A stretch of DNA of 38,250 nt from USCg-Taylor sp050740455 (GTDB lineage Bacteria > Pseudomonadota > Gammaproteobacteria > JACCXJ01). The notes below the pieces were generated by a model. That model had not been told where the DNA came from and ran no database searches. It saw only the letters and a list, made by a program, of their open reading frames with translations. Shown one piece after another: positions 32,401 to 38,250 of the stretch. The DNA is taken from the NCBI GenBank assembly GCA_050740455.1, contig JBOIDF010000032.1:1-38250 (forward strand). The letters run 5' to 3'. How positions within the stretch are numbered: position 1 is the stretch's first letter; every line of letters begins with the position of its first letter. Both the position numbers and the translations under genes were made by a program.

Positions 32401-32622
32401 ATGGAAAAGCAACTCACAGCAATCATTGAGCGTGAGGGTGATGGCTATGTTTCGCTCTGCCCTGAGCTGGACATTGCGAGTCAGGGTGGCACAATCGAAG
32501 AGGCGCGCGACAACCTCCGAGAAGCTCTTGAGCTTTTCTTTGAATCCGCTTCGCCTGCCGAGATCAAGCAGCGTTTCCACGAGGAAGTGTACGTAACACG
32601 GGTAGCCGTTGCCGTTGGGTAA
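32401..32622 (+). CDS. hicB: HicB-family antitoxin
   Basis: The 73-residue protein has the HicB/UPF0150 partial RNase H-like fold: LTAIIEREGDGYVSLCPELD, then ASQGGTIEEARDNLREALEL. These are the hallmark segments. It lacks a C-terminal DNA-binding domain, as do many short HicB proteins. It would neutralise the HicA toxin encoded next, whose frame overlaps its end by 14 nt. Gene order is antitoxin first, the reverse of the best-known hicAB operons but common. Confidence 0.85.
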   Translation: MEKQLTAIIEREGDGYVSLCPELDIASQGGTIEEARDNLREALELFFESASPAEIKQRFHEEVYVTRVAVAVG

Positions 32623-32836
32623 ATTGCAAGCACTTTCCGGGATAGACGTATGCACTATTCTCAACCGGCATGGATTCGTGGAAGTGCGTCAGCGGGGTAG
32701 CCACCTTGTCATGCAAATGAAGCTACTGGACACGACGATAACGGTGCCAGTGCCAAATCATCTCGAGCTGCGCGCAGGCACGCTTCAGTCCATCATTCGT
32801 CAGTCCGGCGTACCACGGAGCGAGTTCGAGTCATGA
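32609..32836 (+). CDS. hicA: HicA-family mRNA interferase toxin
   Basis: The 75-residue toxin has the double-stranded-RNA-binding-like HicA fold: GKLQALSGIDVCTILNRHGF, the catalytic histidine in VRQRGSHLVMQ, and ELRAGTLQSIIRQSGV. Released HicA cleaves mRNA and arrests growth. The only start that gives the full family N-terminus is TTG at 32609, inside the end of hicB, so translation is probably coupled. All expected segments are intact. Confidence 0.85.
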   Translation: MPLGKLQALSGIDVCTILNRHGFVEVRQRGSHLVMQMKLLDTTITVPVPNHLELRAGTLQSIIRQSGVPRSEFES

Positions 32837-32895
32837 AGTTGAAGCCCAATCGGGTAGCCGAGGGTATTTAACCCCCGGCCCCCACAAGGAATACT

Positions 32896-32926
32896 GGGGT
32901 CAAGTCTCCAAATATAATAAATTGAT
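32896..32926 (+). repeat. Direct repeat downstream of hicBA
   Basis: This is the second copy of the 30-bp repeat at 32317-32346. The remaining gap (32927-33057) shows no gene. Confidence 0.6.
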
Positions 32927-33057
32927 AATTCAAGACCATTTTGAGCGTCATCGACCCATACCGCGCATGGCGCACCTTCTCTTCCTAGAATTTGTCGCTG
33001 TAACCCATAATGTACCGTCGTTCCAAAAGATCTTCACCCAATCCATCTCCTGATCCC

Positions 33058-33660
33058 TCAGCCAGCAGACGTATTTATAATGAATCTCTCCCAGTTCCAT
33101 TGGTATTTTCTCAAGTCTTGTTCAAGCTGTTCATCGGACACTAGGTGCAGCTCATCCGGCCCGTACTTGTCACGCCCCTCGTTGCGTCGCTGTCGCCATT
33201 CTGCGAGCCGACGGGCTACTCCATCAGCTCGCTCGCGTTTCGTCTGGGTGTAGTTTCGACGTTCGGTTGGCGTCATCGCTGAAACGCGTTGCTTCTCTTC
33301 CTGAAGTTCTTGTTGCATGAGATTGGCTCCGATTCTTCCAAGCAGATGTCGCACGTGAAAAGAAAGCGCCAGGTTATTGCACACGTCTTGATCAAAGCCG
33401 AACGCGTCCAGTCGAACAGCGTCACTTTCGAATGAAGCGGCACCGAACCGTGCTTCTCCACGAATGCCGTCATAGACTTCACGAAACCGAAACGTAGGTA
33501 CCAACTTGAACATTAGAGCAAATGTTTCCATATCCTTGCACCAGTAAGTTTCCTTTCCTTGATCGAGACGTTCACCAAATTGGTAGATAATATTATCCGT
33601 AGGGCCAAGATATCCGAGGACGTGAGATCGAACGTTCGCATAGTAGTGGCGGAGGATCAC
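33058..33660 (-). CDS. Hypothetical protein
   Basis: The 200-residue product is not recognised. The N-terminal half (MILRHYYANVRSHVLGYLGP, IIYQFGERLDQGKETYWCKD, FGFDQDVCNNLALSFHVRHL) looks globular with several aromatic residues. The C-terminal half is highly charged and helical (TPTERRNYTQTKRERADGVA, RRLAEWRQRRNEGRDKYGPD). There is no signal peptide or membrane segment. Base composition looks lower in GC than the polyene genes next to it, and the hicBA pair on the other side suggests accessory DNA. The frame is uninterrupted, so it is probably a real gene. Confidence 0.5.
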   Translation of the reverse strand: MILRHYYANVRSHVLGYLGPTDNIIYQFGERLDQGKETYWCKDMETFALMFKLVPTFRFREVYDGIRGEARFGAASFESDAVRLDAFGFDQDVCNNLALSFHVRHLLGRIGANLMQQELQEEKQRVSAMTPTERRNYTQTKRERADGVARRLAEWRQRRNEGRDKYGPDELHLVSDEQLEQDLRKYQWNWERFIINTSAG

Positions 33661-33710
33661 TAACTGCTTCGATAACCTGATACTTCAAGACGGGACCCCA
33701 TCCAAGGGTG

Positions 33711-34430
33711 TTATCCAATTCCGCCGTTAATACCGATCACCTGGCCGGAAATATAGCTTGCGTGCTCCGAAGCCAGAAACGCGATCAAGTGGGCCACCTC
33801 TTGGGGTGTGCCGGTGCGTTTCATCGGCACTAAGGCTTCGATCTGCGCCGGTTTGAAGGCACGTTCGATCATCGGCGAGGCGATGATCCCGGGCGCGACG
33901 ACGTTGACGGTCACTCCGCGCGATGCCAGCTCCAGGGCCAGGGATCGAGAGGCTCCGTGCAGGCCGGCCTTGGCCGCCGCATAATTGGCCTGCCCGCGGT
34001 TCCCGAGGACTCCCGCCAGCGACGAGATGGAAATGATGCGTCCGCAGCGCGTCCCGATCATCGGCAGCAAGAGTGGTTGGGTCACGTTGAAGAAGCCATG
34101 CAGGGAGACGGCGATGACGTCCTGCCATTGTTCCGGGCGCATTCCGGCCATCGGGGCATCGTCATGCACGCCGGCGTTGTTCACCAACACCTGCACCGGC
34201 CCGTCCTCCAGAATCGCCTCGAGCGCGCGCTTGGCGGCCTCGCCATCGGTTACATCAAAGTGCGTCACACTGGCCGAGCCGCCCGCTCGCACGATCTCTT
34301 CCACGATGTTTCCCGCCGTCTCCGGGTGACGGTGGGTGTGGACGACGACATGCAGCCCTTGGCGCGCCAACTCCAGGCAAATCGCCGCGCCGATCGCACC
34401 GCTCCCGCCCGTCACCAAGGCGCGTTTCAT
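33711..34430 (-). CDS. 3-oxoacyl-ACP reductase, FabG-like (ApeQ-type)
   Basis: The 239-residue short-chain dehydrogenase has the cofactor motif TGGSGAIG (7-14), NNAG, and the catalytic SxxxxxxxxxxxxYxxxK in ISSLAGVLGNRGQANYAAAK. The FabG-like ending SGQVIGINGGIG is also present. It would reduce the keto group after each ketosynthase extension, using NADPH. Its ATG overlaps the dehydratase stop by 4 nt (ATGA). It is the last gene of the right-hand cluster block, and the only ketoreductase seen. Confidence 0.9.
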   Translation of the reverse strand: MKRALVTGGSGAIGAAICLELARQGLHVVVHTHRHPETAGNIVEEIVRAGGSASVTHFDVTDGEAAKRALEAILEDGPVQVLVNNAGVHDDAPMAGMRPEQWQDVIAVSLHGFFNVTQPLLLPMIGTRCGRIISISSLAGVLGNRGQANYAAAKAGLHGASRSLALELASRGVTVNVVAPGIIASPMIERAFKPAQIEALVPMKRTGTPQEVAHLIAFLASEHASYISGQVIGINGGIG

Positions 34431-34861
34431 GAACCCTCCCCGGTGTGCTTCAGGAACACGGAGGCGCGTCCGTCCAAAAGAAGCTTGCCACCCGCCGTGA
34501 CCTGGAACCTATATAAATATGCAGATGTATCGCCGATGATCCGGGAAACCTCGATGCAAAGCGGGTCCCGCACCGCGTCCAGACGCTGGACCAGAAGCCG
34601 CAGGTCTCGTACCCCTCCGAGATAGCCGGCCGCGGGTTTTGCCTTGCCGCTCGTCAGGGCGCAATGCAGGGCCATGGCTTGGGCCGCGTATTCCAGCCCG
34701 CAGATGGCGGGCAGTTGCTGTGCCTGGCGGAGGGGGTTGGAGGGATCGTGATGGGAGATCGCCGAACAGCGCATCCCCTGCGCATCCCACCACTCGATCG
34801 CGTGCAATAGGCACATACTCCCGGCGTGGGGCAAAAGAGACCTGAGCTCAGCCTGGCTCAT
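34427..34861 (-). CDS. Hotdog-fold 3-hydroxyacyl-ACP dehydratase (ApeP-like)
   Basis: The 144-residue protein fits the ApeP-type dehydratases of aryl polyene clusters. It has LRSLLPHAGSMCLLHAIEWW with the catalytic histidine, ICGLEYAAQAMALHCAL with the acidic residue on the central helix, and YLGGVRDLRLLVQRLD. It would remove water to form a conjugated double bond in each cycle. The ATG at 34861 overlaps the upstream stop as ATGA; in-frame ATGs at 34870 and 34894 are alternatives. FabG follows with a similar overlap. Confidence 0.82.
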   Translation of the reverse strand: MSQAELRSLLPHAGSMCLLHAIEWWDAQGMRCSAISHHDPSNPLRQAQQLPAICGLEYAAQAMALHCALTSGKAKPAAGYLGGVRDLRLLVQRLDAVRDPLCIEVSRIIGDTSAYLYRFQVTAGGKLLLDGRASVFLKHTGEGS

Positions 34862-35661
34862 GGCGGGCATGGGCTCACCTCGATTGACAGGCATTGCTCC
34901 TCGAAATAATCGAGATGCACGCCGGTACTCCGCCGCCCGGCGATGGCCGTGAGGAGCGGCAGGGCCCGTGCCGCGGGATTTCCGCCCCGCAGCGCCTCGA
35001 TCCCCGGGTCACTCAGCGTGCCGGGCGCACCGCGGGGCGCGTCTTCCAGATGAAGCTTCAAGCGCGCCAGGTTCCGGCGCGAAGGGCGATCGCCTAACAC
35101 CAGGGCTACGGCGAATCCCGCCGTCAGGGGGCGCGCCGGAAACAGCGGCGGCGGCGGGGGCAGGTCGTAGGCCACGAGCAGTACCGGCGCCTCTTCAACC
35201 TCTACGTAGGCCGCCGCCTCCAGCAAACCGCTCCCAAACGAGCTGTCGTAACAGGATAAAGAGGTGGATGAGCGCTGCGCCCCGGTCGCGATGCCCCAGT
35301 AACCGGCCGCGGCGTTGTGAACGGAATGGTGAAAGAGCGTCGGCGAGAGGACGCGCTCGGGACTGGCGAGGCTGCGGCAGATCTGGTCGAGGACCCCCGT
35401 TTCGCCCCCGGAGGAAGCGAACACCGTCGCCAGGACGCGCGGATCTTGATCCGCGTGATGTATTGCTTCCTCCGCCACCTGCATGGCCCAACGCACGAGA
35501 GCGCTGCTCCGCCGCCGCTCATTGGGCGGGAGGATGGCCGCGGAGGGCTCCCCGGTTTCGCCCCCCGGCCAAGGCGCCTCGCCTGCGAGCACCGCGCGGC
35601 TCGCCGGCCAGCCGCCGAAGCCTGGCCCCAAGATCCCGATCCCGTCCACGTAGACTTGCAT
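34858..35661 (-). CDS. Chain-length-factor-like ketosynthase (ApeC-like)
   Basis: The 267-residue protein matches the short 'beta-ketoacyl synthase chain length factor' family of aryl polyene clusters: VYVDGIGILGPGFGGWPASR, LPPNERRRSSALVRWAMQVA, VFASSGGETGVLDQICRSLA and FHHSVHNAAAGYWGIATG. Such proteins pair with the full ketosynthase and set chain length. A cysteine (C137, SLSCYDSSFGSG) is present in the region where the nucleophile would be. The ATG at 35661 overlaps the ketosynthase stop (TAATG); an ATG at 35688 is less likely. Confidence 0.85.
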   Translation of the reverse strand: MQVYVDGIGILGPGFGGWPASRAVLAGEAPWPGGETGEPSAAILPPNERRRSSALVRWAMQVAEEAIHHADQDPRVLATVFASSGGETGVLDQICRSLASPERVLSPTLFHHSVHNAAAGYWGIATGAQRSSTSLSCYDSSFGSGLLEAAAYVEVEEAPVLLVAYDLPPPPPLFPARPLTAGFAVALVLGDRPSRRNLARLKLHLEDAPRGAPGTLSDPGIEALRGGNPAARALPLLTAIAGRRSTGVHLDYFEEQCLSIEVSPCPP

Positions 35662-36902
35662 TAGAGACCGCCGAAAATGAGGCTGCAATTATTTCCGCCG
35701 AACCCGAAAATGTTGCTCAAGACGCGCCCGAGCGGACGCTCTTGATTCTCGATCAGCACCCGGCTCGCGAGCGCGGGATCGGGCCGCGTCGTGTTGAGGG
35801 TCGCCGGCAGGAATCCATGCGTAAGGCAGAGCAACGCGATCACCGCTTCGGTGATCCCGGCCGCGCCCAGCGTGTGTCCCGTCCATCCCTTAGTGGAGCT
35901 ACAGGGTGTGGTTGTGCCGAAGACTGAGTTTACCGCCAGGTCCTCGACACGGTCGTTGGTCGGGGTAGCCGTACCGTGCAGATTGATATAGTCGATGGCC
36001 CCGGGCTTGATCCCAGCCCGCGCCAGCGCGCCGCGCATCGCCAGGATCGCGCCGAGACCCTCGGGATGCGGGTGGGACATATGATAGCCGTCGCAACTTT
36101 CTCCATAGCCGTAGAGTGCGACGGCGCCTGAGTCTGTGGTCCGCTCAATCCTTTCCAATAGCGCGAATCCCGCCGCTTCGCCGAGCGACAGCCCATCGCG
36201 TGTCTCATCCCAGGGGCGGCACGGCCCGGCCGAGCTCAGGTCCAGCGCGGAGAAGCCGTACAAGGTCGTAAGACAGAGACTATCCACGCCGCCGACGATG
36301 GCCGCATCGCAGAGCCCGCTCGCCAGGAAGCGGGCGGCGCTGGCGAAGACCTTGGCGCTCGAGGAACAGGCGGTCGAGATCACGGCCGCGGGACCGCGGA
36401 GTCCAAGATAGCTGCGCACGAAGTGGGCGAGAGAGAAGGTGTTGTGGGTGTAGCGATAGCGAGTCAGGAAGGACGCCGGCAGAACGCCCGAATCCTGATC
36501 CCGATCACGGTAGGCGTGCTCGGTCTCATTGATCCCCGAGGTACTGGTCCCGAGGATGACCGCGATCCGCCCGGCCCCATAGCGCCGCGCGGCCGCGCGC
36601 GCGGCCTCCTTGAACCCGTCCTGCCGCAGCCCGAGCAAAGCCAGGCGGTTGTTACGGCAATCGAACGGCATAAGGTCCGCCCCCGTGATCGGAAGATCCT
36701 CCAAGCCCTCGACACGGCCGATGTAAGTATTCAGTCCAGCATCCTCGAAGTCGCAAGGCCTCAAGCCCGAGCGCCGGCCGCGCAAGGCCGCAAAGGTGGA
36801 GTCCAGGCCGCGCCCGAGCGCCGTGACCACGGTGTAGTGGCTGATCCAGAGCGGCGCCATAATCTTAGTGGCCGTTGCTACCATGATCGGCGAGCTGTTC
36901 AC
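35661..36902 (-). CDS. Beta-ketoacyl-ACP synthase (ApeO/FabF-like)
   Basis: The 413-residue condensing enzyme has the complete Cys-His-His triad: C179 in AVISTACSSSAKVF, H309 in INLHGTATPTND and H343 in KGWTGHTLGAAG, with NIFGFGGNNCSLIF near the end. It would extend the aryl-polyene chain with malonyl-ACP, as partner of the chain-length-factor-like protein encoded next. The start is uncertain: 36902, 36884 and 36860 are in-frame ATGs, and MAPLWISHYTVVTALG (36860) best matches family starts. It begins 19 nt after the acyltransferase gene. Confidence 0.92.
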   Translation of the reverse strand: MNSSPIMVATATKIMAPLWISHYTVVTALGRGLDSTFAALRGRRSGLRPCDFEDAGLNTYIGRVEGLEDLPITGADLMPFDCRNNRLALLGLRQDGFKEAARAAARRYGAGRIAVILGTSTSGINETEHAYRDRDQDSGVLPASFLTRYRYTHNTFSLAHFVRSYLGLRGPAAVISTACSSSAKVFASAARFLASGLCDAAIVGGVDSLCLTTLYGFSALDLSSAGPCRPWDETRDGLSLGEAAGFALLERIERTTDSGAVALYGYGESCDGYHMSHPHPEGLGAILAMRGALARAGIKPGAIDYINLHGTATPTNDRVEDLAVNSVFGTTTPCSSTKGWTGHTLGAAGITEAVIALLCLTHGFLPATLNTTRPDPALASRVLIENQERPLGRVLSNIFGFGGNNCSLIFGGL

Positions 36903-36921
36903 ATCAATTCAAACTGAAGGT

Positions 36922-37884
36922 TCAGTTCCGGCGGGGTTGACCGTCTCTAGCGAAGCGGGACGCAACGCCGGGATCAGCCGCGGCCGAGCCGTAGGATTTC
37001 TCATTCCAGAAGTCATAAAAATTGAACCAATTATCGGGCGCTAAGCGGCAATAATGTTCCAGCCGATCGACGTAGCGCTGAGTCCAGCGCCGGAGATCTT
37101 GATCGCGTTGCTCCCGATCGATATTCACTTCCTCCGCGAACCACTCGAAGTGGATCTCGTAACGGTTACCGCCCCGGTATAAACCGAAGAACAAGAGGAC
37201 CGGAACCCTGAGCACGTGTGCCAGCCGCATGGTTCCGGCGGGGAAACCCGCGATCTCGCCTAAGAATACGCAAGGCACGATGCGCCCCTCCGGGAACGTG
37301 CGGTCACCGAGGACCCCGATCATCCCGCCGCGATCCACGCATTCCTTGACCTTCAGCATGGTGTCCGGAGCGCCGGCGGGGATCACCGTTTCCGCAACCG
37401 CGGGGTTCAGATCTCTCATGATATTCCGGATCATCGGGGCGTTCTCCTCGTGCATGAGGATCCGGACCTCGAATCCGCCCGCAAACCCGGTGGCGCGCAC
37501 GATCTCGAAGCTGCCCAGGTGAGCGCCGAGCAGTAGGCAGCCCTGGCCCCGCGCCAAACATTCGGTGAAGATCTCGGCGCCCCGCAGGTCGATGTCGAAG
37601 AGATCGTACTGTCCGCGGAGAAGGTACACGCGGTCTAGGATCGTGGAAGCGAAGCAATAATAGTGGCGGAAGAGATCACGCCAACCGATGGGGCGCGCCA
37701 GCACCCTGGATAAAAAACCCCGGATCGAAGCGCGCGCTTCAGGTGAGAACAAAAGATAGTACCCGCAAATGGGGTACAGCAAACCGTGCGTGGCCGCGCG
37801 CCCAAAATGCAGCGCCACCCAAACGATCCACCGGCAGGCCAGGCGGTTGCTCCGTTCGCGCTGCCCTAACCAATCCAGGCTCAC
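36922..37884 (-). CDS. LpxL/HtrB-like lipid acyltransferase
   Basis: The 320-residue membrane enzyme resembles late lipid A acyltransferases. The HxxxxE catalytic motif is in LLGAHLGSFEIVR (H122, E127), followed by IRNIMRDLNPA, GGMIGVLGDRTF and IAGFPAGTMRLAHVLRVPVL. In aryl polyene clusters, such an enzyme probably attaches an acyl group to the lipid anchor. The GTG start at 37884 was chosen because it overlaps the dehydratase stop as GTGA and gives VSLDWLGQRERSNRLA, a normal family start; an upstream open frame to 38001 is inside the dehydratase. Confidence 0.87.
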   Translation of the reverse strand: MSLDWLGQRERSNRLACRWIVWVALHFGRAATHGLLYPICGYYLLFSPEARASIRGFLSRVLARPIGWRDLFRHYYCFASTILDRVYLLRGQYDLFDIDLRGAEIFTECLARGQGCLLLGAHLGSFEIVRATGFAGGFEVRILMHEENAPMIRNIMRDLNPAVAETVIPAGAPDTMLKVKECVDRGGMIGVLGDRTFPEGRIVPCVFLGEIAGFPAGTMRLAHVLRVPVLLFFGLYRGGNRYEIHFEWFAEEVNIDREQRDQDLRRWTQRYVDRLEHYCRLAPDNWFNFYDFWNEKSYGSAAADPGVASRFARDGQPRRN

Positions 37885-38195
37885 GGGCCACCCTCGCCCA
37901 CGGATAGTTCGATCTCCATAACGCCGGCGGCTACGCGCCGGACACCGGCCATGCAGGTGAACGCCACCCGGCCCTTCTCCGCCGGCTCGATGCGGATGCA
38001 AAGCGGCTCCCCCGGGCGCAGGGGGGAGAGAAACTTAACCCGGGGTATGCCCACGATAGTGTTTGGTAAGCCTGCCTGGATCGCGTTCATGACCTCACCT
38101 AAGATTAGCACGCCGGGGACCATCGGGTGCCCGGGGAAGTGCCCAGGGAGCGCAGGATGTCCGGGATCGATGCTAACGACCCGTTCAAGCACCAT
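37881..38195 (-). CDS. FabZ/FabA-like hotdog dehydratase (ApeI-like)
   Basis: The 104-residue protein carries the dehydratase motif LPGHFPGHPMVPGVLILGEV, with the catalytic histidine in HFPGHPxxPG and the acidic residue on the following helix. VKFLSPLRPGEPLCIRIEPA is the usual strand pair. At 104 residues it is shorter than FabZ (about 150), as is usual for ApeI-type proteins. It is the first complete gene of the right-hand block and overlaps the acyltransferase by 4 nt (GTGA). The cluster probably continues beyond the window. Confidence 0.85.
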   Translation of the reverse strand: MVLERVVSIDPGHPALPGHFPGHPMVPGVLILGEVMNAIQAGLPNTIVGIPRVKFLSPLRPGEPLCIRIEPAEKGRVAFTCMAGVRRVAAGVMEIELSVGEGGP

Positions 38196-38250
38196 CGGAC
38201 AACCGCGCGCGGCACGCCTTCACGGATTATCCCAGTTTAACAAGACCCTC
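38196..38250 (-). other. Window edge upstream of the dehydratase
   Basis: On the minus strand one frame reads EGLVKLG and then TAA, which could be the end of a further cluster gene cut by the window. Fifty-five bases are too few to identify it. Confidence 0.25.

Overview
The window comes from a GC-rich Gram-negative bacterium. LpxL-type acyltransferase, LolA-like, MepA-like and MMPL-exporter genes all imply an outer membrane. A REP-associated transposase with flanking REP palindromes and an aryl-polyene-type lipid cluster suggest a proteobacterium, most likely a gammaproteobacterium; no genus is claimed. No rRNA, tRNA or CRISPR array was seen.

Left part (1-6700) is worn accessory DNA: a frameshifted cyclopropane fatty acid synthase, a dead IS1380-family transposase, an AT-rich sulfotransferase-like gene, an IS3-family remnant, a flippase (Wzx) remnant, and an intact ORF joining a PAS sensor module to a GT25 glycosyltransferase. 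This looks like a decayed surface-polysaccharide locus. Next comes a two-gene operon (ribbon-helix-helix-like protein plus coiled-coil protein) behind a strong promoter whose -10 is covered by a perfect 17-bp palindrome.

6958-11634 (minus) is a four-gene operon: Sel1/TPR-like membrane protein, exported von Willebrand A protein resembling the C-terminal part of PpkA, ABC ATPase and FtsX-like permease. It recalls the PpkA/TagT/TagS part of the type VI secretion threonine-phosphorylation pathway, without kinase or secretion genes. 12109-13475 holds a MepA-like endopeptidase and a small exported protein. 13741-13928 holds what looks like a diversity-generating retroelement remnant.

13934-26375 and 33711-38195 hold minus-strand genes of an aryl polyene (xanthomonadin/APE-like) cluster: hotdog dehydratase, LpxL-like acyltransferase, ketosynthase, chain-length-factor-like ketosynthase, second dehydratase and FabG-type reductase on the right; flavin-dependent halogenase-like protein, MMPL exporter, LolA-like protein, acyl carrier protein, condensation-like acyltransferase, FAD oxidoreductase and AMP-dependent acyl ligase on the left, with a plus-strand methyltransferase between. 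Together they could activate an aryl starter, extend it to a polyene, methylate and possibly halogenate it, acylate a membrane lipid with it and export it. ACP, condensation-like and FAD oxidoreductase genes overlap by 4 nt each, and fragments of a second copy lie on both sides of a CNNM/CorC gene. A VapBC pair sits directly downstream.

Between the two halves (26495-33660) lie a lipoprotein, a broken REP-associated transposase between oppositely oriented REPs, YjbQ, a metallo-beta-lactamase-fold hydrolase, an FMN reductase, a HugZ-like protein, a rhomboid protease, a 115-bp MITE, a HicBA pair between short direct repeats, and one unrecognised gene. Short repeats recur throughout, so the region has been rearranged repeatedly.
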